Origin: a virus
Virus record (IMG/VR): IMGVR_UViG_3300027749_000082
Span: 1 to 64,000 of that record
Length of the DNA stretch: 64,000 nucleotides
Reading direction: 5' to 3' (one strand)
Positions within the stretch are counted from its first letter, which is position 1. Every line of letters begins with the position of its first letter. Under the pieces are notes generated by a model that was given only the letters and a program-made list of their open reading frames with translations, was not told the origin of the DNA and did no database searches. The translations under genes and the position numbers were made by a program. Of the stretch, positions 17,030-24,103 are shown in pieces.

Positions 17030-17062
17030 GATATTTTATGTAATTAAAGATAGTAATACTTA

Positions 17063-18169
17063 TTACTGTGGTAAAGAAAACACTGGTATTGCAAATTTAT
17101 CAACAGTAAATGCACTACCGTTTTGCGTGCTTGTACTTGCAAAGACAATAAATCCTGCTGAAGATAAATTCATAGTATGTAATGTTCCGTTAACATCAGC
17201 TGAAAGTACAGGTACTAAAGTTTGATGTAATCCGTAATTACCATATCCCTTTGATATTTGATTAGGTGCACCATTAAAACCTGAAATAGCAGCGACGTTA
17301 TTATTTGCTGTTAATGTAGTAATTATAGTATTAACTGTTGTTTGTGTACGTCCGTAAGTATCAAAAATAGTACTTTGCCAATATGTAGGGGTTCCTGCAC
17401 CAGTAGCATAACCAGGCTTTAGACCTATATTTGGAGCATTAAAAGCTAAAGTACTATCTACTCCTTGTATAGTGGTGTTTAATAAATTATTATTAGTATT
17501 TAACCCTATTCCAACAAAACCAGTTGAACTAAGTGAAGATACTGTGACTGTATTAGCTGGCACAGCTGTAATAGATAATACACTTGAACCGCCAAGGTAA
17601 CCAAAAGTGGTGGGATCAACGTTTAAACTAACGGATGAACCACTACCACCAATTAACCCGTTACCGAGAGAGTTAGTAGTAATTTGGTTAGAATTAATTG
17701 CGCTAACATACAATTGATTAGTGCCGTTAATTTTAATAGTAGTGTTATCAATATTTGCCTGTATTCCGTTAGTTGTAGTAGCTACTAAGCCATTAGAAGC
17801 AGCAGATGAATTAAATTTATTTCCTGTAATACCGTTATCCTGTATTTTAAGAAATTTAGTTGTCGCATCAATGGTTAAGGATGTACCATCAGTAGCCGGG
17901 CCAATATATACCCACCCCGTATTTGTAAATTGATACAATAGGTTATTGTCGTAAACGGTATCACCGATAGCTGGCCTAAGTATATTTGATTGTGAATTTA
18001 TACTATTTACATTACCTACAATACTACCACCGAGAGTTACACCATCACCAACAAAAACTCTTTTTGAATCTGTTGTAAACCCAAGTTCACCTTGCTCAAG
18101 CACAACAGACTGTCTTTGCGAATCTGTACCTCTTCTAATTTTGAGCTTAACAATTGTAATATCAGGCAT
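17063..18169 (-). CDS. Tail fibre protein with Mtd-type N-terminus
   Basis: 368 residues, ATG at 18169. N-terminal module at residues 6-55 (KLKIRRGTDSQRQSVVL, GELGFTTDSKRVFVGDG) is homologous to that of the neighbouring 15296 gene. The rest is low-complexity, Asn/Thr/Ser-rich beta repeats ending in a compact C-terminal part (DVNGTLHTMNLSSAGFIVFAS). No C-type lectin variable domain is seen at the end, and no reverse transcriptase lies in the window. Probable virion fibre, attached by its N-terminus. A CATAAATA box stands 7 nt upstream. Confidence 0.78.
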   Translation of the reverse strand: MPDITIVKLKIRRGTDSQRQSVVLEQGELGFTTDSKRVFVGDGVTLGGSIVGNVNSINSQSNILRPAIGDTVYDNNLLYQFTNTGWVYIGPATDGTSLTIDATTKFLKIQDNGITGNKFNSSAASNGLVATTTNGIQANIDNTTIKINGTNQLYVSAINSNQITTNSLGNGLIGGSGSSVSLNVDPTTFGYLGGSSVLSITAVPANTVTVSSLSSTGFVGIGLNTNNNLLNTTIQGVDSTLAFNAPNIGLKPGYATGAGTPTYWQSTIFDTYGRTQTTVNTIITTLTANNNVAAISGFNGAPNQISKGYGNYGLHQTLVPVLSADVNGTLHTMNLSSAGFIVFASTSTQNGSAFTVDKFAIPVFSLPQ

Positions 18170-18176
18170 ATAATTT

Positions 18177-18184
18177 TATTTATG
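18177..18184 (-). promoter_or_regulatory. Late-type promoter box CATAAATA
   Basis: Minus-strand box 7 nt before the ATG at 18169, start of the fibre operon running to 11905. Confidence 0.55.
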
Positions 18185-18207
18185 TAAAAAAACGAGTATA
18201 AAGAGTG

Positions 18208-18235
18208 TTGATATTTTTCTCTGACACTGTATACT
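18208..18235 (+). promoter_or_regulatory. Sigma70-like promoter
   Basis: TTGATA at 18208-18213 and TATACT at 18230-18235 with a 16-nt spacer. It would start transcription about 45 nt before the ATG at 18286 and drive the plus-strand sugar cassette 18286-20458. It lies in one of the longest gene-free stretches of the window. Confidence 0.45.
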
Positions 18236-18285
18236 ATATATGGTGTCGCTATCTTCATTATTTATAGTAGTCAAATAAGAAAACA

Positions 18286-18963
18286 ATGAAAAAAGTAGTA
18301 GTAATTGGTGGTGGTGTAGATGTAACCTCTAAACAACGAGGTGAATTTCTTAATAATACATTTGATGAAATTATTATTATGAAAAGATCTATATATCATC
18401 TTGAATCACATAAAGATTATATCGGTATACCTACAATATGGGTTAATGGTGGTAGAGAGTGGCGTAAATATGATTGGATTACATCAGAAGTAGAAGAAAG
18501 ACTTTTATGGCGTGAAAAATATGATAAGAATATTAATATTACTCTACAACATAAAGCATACGACATATTAGCTGAGTCAAAAATAAGAGAAGTGTGGTTA
18601 AATTACTTAGATAGAGCAGATCATTACCCCTTTACACCACCTAATAATATTAATATAAAGTGTATATCAGGATTAAAAGATATACACAAAGAAGCAACAT
18701 ATTTTTGTTCAGTAGGACTTCAAACAATTGCATACGCAATAAATCAAGGCTATGAAGTATATTATTTTGGTATTGATTCTTTTCTTAAAGGGCATCATTA
18801 CTACCCTGAATCAACGTATACATTTATATCACCTGAAAGTTTAGATCCTCAGGATGTTATGGATTACACCCATAAGTGCTCTAATTATTTACGTGAGTAT
18901 AAAGAGATAAAAAAATTAATTAAAGAAGGTAAACTTAAACATATTGATACTATATGTACTTAA
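18286..18963 (+). CDS. GT29-like (sialyltransferase-type) glycosyltransferase
   Basis: 225 residues, ATG at 18286. Starts with a Rossmann-like VVVIGGGVDVT. The central block SVGLQTIAYAINQGYEVYYFG followed by DSFLKGHHYYPES resembles the S/VS sialyl motifs of GT29-type enzymes: a Ser/Thr-Gly donor loop, a strand ending YYFG-D, then His-Tyr-Tyr. Shorter than cellular sialyltransferases, with no membrane anchor. The donor may or may not be a CMP-sugar. It is the first gene of a four-base-overlap style cassette with another glycosyltransferase and a radical SAM enzyme. Alternative: another GT-B-like enzyme of unknown family. Confidence 0.6.
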   Translation: MKKVVVIGGGVDVTSKQRGEFLNNTFDEIIIMKRSIYHLESHKDYIGIPTIWVNGGREWRKYDWITSEVEERLLWREKYDKNINITLQHKAYDILAESKIREVWLNYLDRADHYPFTPPNNINIKCISGLKDIHKEATYFCSVGLQTIAYAINQGYEVYYFGIDSFLKGHHYYPESTYTFISPESLDPQDVMDYTHKCSNYLREYKEIKKLIKEGKLKHIDTICT

Positions 18964-19625
18964 ATAATAAAGTAATGATTGGTTATGATGCTCGTGAAGA
19001 TGCAGCATATAAAGCGTGTGTAAACTCTTTACACAAAAATTCATCTTGTACTATAGATATTACACCACTCAAACAGGATAAACTTACACAGCAACAAATT
19101 TATAAACGCTTACCTGACCCATTATCTAGTACAGAGTTTACATTTACACGATTTTTAACACCTTTTTTATGTGAGTATAAAGGTTGGGCAGTTTTTTGTG
19201 ATTGTGATTTTATCTTTATTGACGATATACAATCTCTATTCGAATTAAAAGATGAAAAGTATGCTATTATGTGCTGCAAGCATGAATATAAACCTACCGC
19301 AACACATAAAATGGATAACTGCAAACAGCATCTATACCCTAGAAAGAATTGGAGCTCACTTATACTGTGGAATTGTAATCACCCTAAAAATAAACTAGTA
19401 ACTCCAGAGTTAGTTAACACTCAAACAGGTCAGTATCTACATAGATTTATGTGGTTAGATGATTCAGAGATTGGTTCTCTCCCATTAGAATGGAATTGGT
19501 TAGTAGGTTGGTATAAAGAACCTCAAGACGGTAAACCTAAAGCATTACACTTTACAGAAGGTGGTCCGTGGTTTGATAATTATAAAGATTGTGAGTATAG
19601 TGATGTATATAACTTATATAAATGA
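18954..19625 (+). CDS. GT-A glycosyltransferase, GT8-like
   Basis: 223 residues, ATG at 18954 (10-nt overlap with the upstream gene; an ATG at 18975 is a possible shorter start). The metal-binding DxD is in VFCDCDFIFIDD at about residues 80-91. The pattern IGYDAREDAAYKACVNSL at the start and LHFTEGGPWFDNYKDCEY near the end is characteristic of GT8-like phage and bacterial glycosyltransferases. Catalyses transfer from a nucleotide sugar; acceptor unknown. Forms a translationally coupled unit with its neighbours. Confidence 0.75.
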   Translation: MYLNNKVMIGYDAREDAAYKACVNSLHKNSSCTIDITPLKQDKLTQQQIYKRLPDPLSSTEFTFTRFLTPFLCEYKGWAVFCDCDFIFIDDIQSLFELKDEKYAIMCCKHEYKPTATHKMDNCKQHLYPRKNWSSLILWNCNHPKNKLVTPELVNTQTGQYLHRFMWLDDSEIGSLPLEWNWLVGWYKEPQDGKPKALHFTEGGPWFDNYKDCEYSDVYNLYK

Positions 19626-20458
19626 AAAAAACAATTACACAGGTTAGAGATATACAGTATAACTTAGAGGAATCTATTAATTTATTAACTTCTTTAAAGA
19701 GTATTGAAATTAATCCTGTAGAAGCGTGTACACGTAAGTGTAGTTTTTGCCCGAGAAGTAATCCAGAGCTATACCCAACAACCAATAAACGTATTACTCT
19801 CGAAACGTGTGAGAAAATTGCTAAAGATCTTCATAAAATAAACTATATAGGTAGAGTTGGGTTTGTAGGTTTTGGAGAACCACTATTACACAGACAACTT
19901 GAGCAGTGTATTGCTATTATACGTCAGTATAATCCAAAAATAACCTATATAGAGGTTATAACGAATGGTGACTTACTTACAACAACGAGAATTCAATCAT
20001 TATACGAGGCAGGATGTAATTTAATAGCTGTTAGTATGTACGAATATGATATTACAGAGCGTGTTGAAACACTACGTGGTAATATACCTATAGAAATAGT
20101 ATATAGACATCATTACGATGTAACTAAAAGCTATAACTTAGAATTAGTTAATAGAAATGAAATAACATTCGGTAAAACATATCTTAATATAGAATCACCG
20201 TGCTATATTCCGTTTTATAAAATGTTTATTGACTGGAATGGTGATATCTTAACATGTCAAAACGATTGGTCACGTACATTAACATTCGGTAACATTAATA
20301 TCGAGTCTATTAGTAATATATGGTTAGGTCAGCAATATAATGCGTTTAAAAATACTCTTAAGACAGGAAAACGTACTATTGAGCCTTGTAACAAATGTAA
20401 TGTATGCGGTATTAAACGTGGTGAAGCGGAATTTAACTTATTTACCGAGAGTAGGTAA
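19622..20458 (+). CDS. Radical SAM protein with SPASM-like C-terminus
   Basis: 278 residues, ATG at 19622 overlapping the previous stop by 4 nt. The [4Fe-4S] site is CTRKCSFC (Cys36, Cys40, Cys43), preceded by a SIEINPVEA strand; GFGEPLLH at about 88-95 is the GGEP-like SAM-binding motif. The C-terminus has further Cys residues in PCYIPFYKMFIDWNGDILTC and CNKCNVCG, matching a SPASM/twitch auxiliary cluster. Such enzymes modify peptides or sugars by radical chemistry. Here, between glycosyltransferases and an aminotransferase, a role in making an unusual sugar or modifying a protein is plausible. The substrate is not deducible. Confidence 0.85.
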   Translation: MKKTITQVRDIQYNLEESINLLTSLKSIEINPVEACTRKCSFCPRSNPELYPTTNKRITLETCEKIAKDLHKINYIGRVGFVGFGEPLLHRQLEQCIAIIRQYNPKITYIEVITNGDLLTTTRIQSLYEAGCNLIAVSMYEYDITERVETLRGNIPIEIVYRHHYDVTKSYNLELVNRNEITFGKTYLNIESPCYIPFYKMFIDWNGDILTCQNDWSRTLTFGNINIESISNIWLGQQYNAFKNTLKTGKRTIEPCNKCNVCGIKRGEAEFNLFTESR

Positions 20459-20462
20459 ATAA
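20438..20462. terminator. Inverted repeat at convergent gene ends, possible bidirectional terminator
   Basis: Nine-base perfect stem (20438-20446 with 20454-20462) around a 7-nt loop, containing the stop codons of both convergent genes. The stem is AT-rich and there is no long T-run right after it, so it may be a weak terminator or simply mRNA-end protection. Confidence 0.35.
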
Positions 20463-21178
20463 TTATGTCTTAATTGTTTTTTCTTCTCAATTAATTTAAG
20501 CATCTGCATACTATCTGTATCTAACACGCATCCTGGTATATTAACCTCAACACAGTCGTGTATAGTATCAGGTATTGGAGATATACCACATAAAACATCG
20601 CGTAATAATAGTGAATGTTTATACCAAGGTATTAAAAAATTACTACTACCTTTATATGTATTATTATAAAACACCTCTATATGATTAACAACAGTTGTAT
20701 TGGTAAGTATAGATGTCATGTTAGCTAACATCTCTTGTGTTTTTTTAGTTTTACGTAATATAGCAACACCTGCATCACAAATATTCGTAGGTGATACTAT
20801 TTTTGTAAGAGCATGATCTTTAATCATACTAGCTGCTCTTTGTAATCGACTACTTACCATAAATGCATCCGGATCCAAATATATACCTACATCATCATCC
20901 GTAAGAGTATGTAGAAAGTGAACCCATGCACCTACTTGACTACCTGTAACATTAAGATACTCGTAATTATACCCGCAAAATGCGTCCTTAAGAGTAATAG
21001 TTTGTATGTGTAAGTTACTATTATTAAAATATTGTGGAATATTAGTAACAACTGTAATACTATTAAAGAATTTAGTGTGTATTTTAGCCCATAAAGGTAT
21101 TAACTCCTTAGAATAAAATTCTTTTACATACTCAGGGCAGCTATCTACTACAATAAACGAGGTAAATAGATGATTCAT
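20438..21178 (-). CDS. Putative GT-A-like glycosyltransferase
   Basis: 246 residues, ATG at 21178. N-terminal FTSFIVVDSCPEYVKEF followed by a sheet/helix pattern; DDDVGIYLDPDAFMV at about 94-108 could be the DxD metal site, and NICDAGVAILRKTKKTQEML recalls the NAGVFLIRN-like segment of GT34/GT-A enzymes. No membrane anchor. The assignment is from pattern only, with the neighbouring sugar genes in support. It overlaps the aminotransferase gene by 4 nt and the radical SAM gene, convergently, by 21 nt. Confidence 0.55.
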   Translation of the reverse strand: MNHLFTSFIVVDSCPEYVKEFYSKELIPLWAKIHTKFFNSITVVTNIPQYFNNSNLHIQTITLKDAFCGYNYEYLNVTGSQVGAWVHFLHTLTDDDVGIYLDPDAFMVSSRLQRAASMIKDHALTKIVSPTNICDAGVAILRKTKKTQEMLANMTSILTNTTVVNHIEVFYNNTYKGSSNFLIPWYKHSLLLRDVLCGISPIPDTIHDCVEVNIPGCVLDTDSMQMLKLIEKKKQLRHNYLPTLGK

Positions 21179-22086
21179 AATGTATTATATAGTTCTAAAT
21201 CAAACAATGTCAATCTATGAAACACTTTACCGTTAAATGTATACTCTTTTAGCTTATACCCCCTATATTCTGGTGTATTATTTAATAATATAAAATTTCC
21301 TGCAGCAGCAACTACATCTAAACATAATAACTCTTTCACCTTATTAAATTGATTACACACATCAGTAAGGATATTTTGATTATGTAAAATATAATCAGCA
21401 AACTTTAAAGTTACACCGTTCAAGTACATAGGTCTAAATTGGTTTAGCCTCGCTATTAAAGTAGTATTGCTACTAATACAAAAACCAAGACGCATACCAG
21501 TTAATAACCCCATTTTACTAAATGTTCGAACTATAATAAGATTGTATGGTAGATTGTTTAAGTTAATTACTTTAATAGGGTTAATATATGCTTCATCAAC
21601 AATTACATATTTATATTGCTTACACAATTCTAATATTTCATTAGTATTAAACGTGTAACCCGTGGGATTATGAGGAGATACAATATACAACCCCGTATGT
21701 GATATATCCTTATTTAAAGTAAGATCTAAAGAGAATTCTGTTTCAAAATTAAAGGGTATTTGTATTAAATCTTTATTATATAGTTTACAATAAAATGTAA
21801 ATAATTCAAATGTTGGTAATGTAGTTACCCATTTATTGCAATCTAATGTTTCAATTAGAGTCTTTAAAACAAATTCAGATCCATTATTAACGTGTATATT
21901 ATCACTAGTACAAGTTATAGCTTGTGCTAAACGTTTAATTACAGTAAACGGTGATGCATAACTATAGATATCTAAAGCAGTTACCTTAACATTTTTTAGT
22001 ACTATATTTATAAGTGATGGGCACAAGCACTCATTTTTATCTAATCTAAGATTAGAATGTGCATATAAAATTGGGTTTCGATTCAT
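21175..22086 (-). CDS. PLP-dependent aminotransferase, class I/II (HisC-like)
   Basis: 303 residues from the ATG at 22086; an in-frame ATG 9 nt further up is possible. Fold type I marks are clear: SPHNPTG (137-143) with the ring-binding Asn140, VDEAY with Asp164 and Tyr167, the Schiff-base Lys191 in RTFSKMG, and the phosphate/arginine segment GMRLGF. Closest in style to histidinol-phosphate aminotransferase. At 303 residues it lacks about 50 C-terminal residues of the usual form, so the small domain is short. It may aminate a keto sugar or amino-acid precursor for the neighbouring enzymes. Overlaps the next gene upstream by about 35 nt. Confidence 0.82.
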   Translation of the reverse strand: MNRNPILYAHSNLRLDKNECLCPSLINIVLKNVKVTALDIYSYASPFTVIKRLAQAITCTSDNIHVNNGSEFVLKTLIETLDCNKWVTTLPTFELFTFYCKLYNKDLIQIPFNFETEFSLDLTLNKDISHTGLYIVSPHNPTGYTFNTNEILELCKQYKYVIVDEAYINPIKVINLNNLPYNLIIVRTFSKMGLLTGMRLGFCISSNTTLIARLNQFRPMYLNGVTLKFADYILHNQNILTDVCNQFNKVKELLCLDVVAAAGNFILLNNTPEYRGYKLKEYTFNGKVFHRLTLFDLELYNTL

Positions 22087-22672
22087 TTTGATCAATATAT
22101 CTAATTATTTCAGAAAGATAAGATAATGTTTCATTAAACATAGGAGGATAAGCTTTAAGTACCTCTATAATACTATCTGTTGTTTGTAATAATGTTTGAT
22201 ATCTATCCTTTGCACGATTAATTGCTAAAATTAAATTTTTACTTTCATACATATCTAAATCATCATCATTCTTAATAAAATCTAAATTAACGCTATATTC
22301 CCTTTCAACATTTAACCATATATTTTCTTTAAGTTGTAATAGTGTGAGTTGATCGAGAGTATTAAATTTAAAACCTAAAGATCGTAAAGTATGTAATATA
22401 TGATATATTTTAACAACATCATAAGCATTTGCAATTAAAATAACATCATCTTCATTAAATAAACTTTCCTCTGATAGTCTTTTTATGTGCTCAACCTTAT
22501 AATTAAAATACGATAAAAATAAATCATTATATTCATAAAGTGTATAATGTAAAGGTAGTTCTATATTACAAATACTATTAGTAAATATATCTCTAAATAT
22601 AATAGTGTTATTAGAGTTACTTATTAATTCCCCACGATATGTTATATTTTTAAGTATTAACTCAATATACAT
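22052..22672 (-). CDS. Unknown protein
   Basis: 206 residues, ATG at 22672. N-terminal half beta-rich (IELILKNITYRGELISN, then CNIELPLHYTLYEYNDL), C-terminal half helical and charged with a DDDLDMYESKNLI segment. Not recognised. Starts 2 nt before the end of the structural gene at 22675 and overlaps the aminotransferase start, so it could belong to the sugar cassette or to the late structural operon. No signal or membrane segment. Confidence 0.65.
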   Translation of the reverse strand: MYIELILKNITYRGELISNSNNTIIFRDIFTNSICNIELPLHYTLYEYNDLFLSYFNYKVEHIKRLSEESLFNEDDVILIANAYDVVKIYHILHTLRSLGFKFNTLDQLTLLQLKENIWLNVEREYSVNLDFIKNDDDLDMYESKNLILAINRAKDRYQTLLQTTDSIIEVLKAYPPMFNETLSYLSEIIRYIDQNESKPNFICTF

Positions 22673-22674
22673 GT

Positions 22675-23307
22675 TTAAAACGCGGAAGGGTAAGTTAACG
22701 ACCCACTATTATAATTAATAATAACAGGTATAGCAGCAGATGTCCAGTTAGAGTTAAGATCCTGTATAATAATATTATCAATTCGATCTGAATTAGCGAC
22801 CTGATATGTGTTAGGTCCATTATAAGGTATAGTAGTATTATCACTATTTCCAAACAACCCACCTACAGTCATCGTAACGTTAATAGCTGTATCAGAAACC
22901 ACGGTTGTTGTACTTCTAATAAAAACATTACTGCTACTATATACTGATAACCTTAATTTAAACACTCCTCCTACTGACTTAGCATAATTTGTATTTATTG
23001 TAGCGATAACTGTACCATCACCTGATCTAGAATACTTTTTCCATGATTCGGAAGTTGTTTTTATATCACCTGATAATATAAAATAATTTTTTGCTTGAAA
23101 TAAGTTACAAATATCTCCGTATCCAATAATGTTATAGTTTGTAACACTAGCTCTATCCGTTACAGATTTAGACGGTTCATAATAAAAATTAAGATCAGTT
23201 AAACTTAACCCAACTGTAAAATTTGTAGATGATGCTGTAGTTGGTGAGTATCGTGGTTTAAAAATATTATCTAAATCTGTTTTATTATACTGGAAGTTAG
23301 ACGACAT
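22675..23307 (-). CDS. Probable virion structural protein
   Basis: 210 residues, ATG at 23307, 3 nt after the S74 fibre gene stop. The product is beta-rich, Ser/Thr/Asn-rich and of the kind seen in small fibre tips (KLRLSVYSSSNVFIRSTTT, NVTMTVGGLFG). No known domain. Its position directly downstream of an S74-chaperone fibre gene suggests a fibre partner or head domain. Function inferred from context only. Confidence 0.6.
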   Translation of the reverse strand: MSSNFQYNKTDLDNIFKPRYSPTTASSTNFTVGLSLTDLNFYYEPSKSVTDRASVTNYNIIGYGDICNLFQAKNYFILSGDIKTTSESWKKYSRSGDGTVIATINTNYAKSVGGVFKLRLSVYSSSNVFIRSTTTVVSDTAINVTMTVGGLFGNSDNTTIPYNGPNTYQVANSDRIDNIIIQDLNSNWTSAAIPVIINYNSGSLTYPSAF

Positions 23308-23310
23308 ATA

Positions 23311-24081
23311 TTACTTAGTTTGTACTAATATAGTTAATTCTTTAATAGCTTCAATTAATAGTGATGTAATTCGACCATAATCAATAGCAAGTGGTTCACC
23401 CTGTTCATCCTTTAGAACGAAATCAGGTGCAACTTTATTAACTTCTTCAGCAATAAGTCCAGTATCACTCTTACCAGTTTCCTTCCAATCAAACGTTACA
23501 CCTTCAAGCTTTTGAACAATCTCAAGTGCATTTATAATAGGCTTAACGTTTTCTTTAAATCTAATAGAAGATGTAGAATTAAATGTAGGTGCTGTAACAG
23601 CATAATTACACTGAGTTGGTCCATTAATTGTAACACCAGCACCTTGAGCTCCTGTTACTGTACCACCTAAATAAACCATTCCTGTTCCAAGGCTAAAAGA
23701 AAAAGGTTTAAAATTATTAGGACTACCTAACTGACTATTATAGTTTGTTAGTAATATATTAAAATTAGAATTATCGTTTTGCATTATTACACCATAATTA
23801 CTACTAACATAACGATCTTGACCATGACCAGTACTGTAACCTGTTGTTATATTTTCACTATTAGATATAAATCCTCCTGTACTTGTAATAGAGCCTACAG
23901 ATGAAAGTCCTCCGGTAATCGATAGTCCATTACCTTTACGTCCGATAGAAATAGCAGATGTATTACCGAGTCCATCATAAACAATTGATTGACCTACTGC
24001 AGGTAGAGAGCTACCATTTGCGTGTAATACACCAGCGTATGTATCACTAATCTTTGTCTGTGTTAATTTAATACTAGCCAT
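23311..24081 (-). CDS. Fibre protein with S74 intramolecular chaperone
   Basis: 256 residues, ATG at 24081. The N-terminal part is a fibre stem with Gly/Ser/Thr repeats. The C-terminal 85 residues are a peptidase S74 chaperone: it begins SSIRFKENVKPI, where the Ser is the usual self-cleavage point, and continues with LEGVTFDWKETG, TGLIAEEV, the conserved IDYGRITSLLIEAIKEL helix. S74 domains trimerise the fibre and then cut themselves off. The stem is short (about 170 residues). A perfect TATAAATA box lies 10 nt upstream. Confidence 0.85.
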   Translation of the reverse strand: MASIKLTQTKISDTYAGVLHANGSSLPAVGQSIVYDGLGNTSAISIGRKGNGLSITGGLSSVGSITSTGGFISNSENITTGYSTGHGQDRYVSSNYGVIMQNDNSNFNILLTNYNSQLGSPNNFKPFSFSLGTGMVYLGGTVTGAQGAGVTINGPTQCNYAVTAPTFNSTSSIRFKENVKPIINALEIVQKLEGVTFDWKETGKSDTGLIAEEVNKVAPDFVLKDEQGEPLAIDYGRITSLLIEAIKELTILVQTK

Positions 24082-24091
24082 CTTATTATTA

Positions 24092-24099
24092 TATTTATA
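24092..24099 (-). promoter_or_regulatory. Late-type promoter box TATAAATA
   Basis: Perfect minus-strand box, 10 nt before the ATG at 24081, slightly farther than the usual 5-7 nt here. Confidence 0.65.
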
Positions 24100-24103
24100 C
24101 TGA

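Noticed and set aside
15296-18169. Diversity-generating retroelement because of Mtd-type N-termini
   Set aside because: No reverse transcriptase, no C-type lectin variable region and no template repeat were seen in the window.
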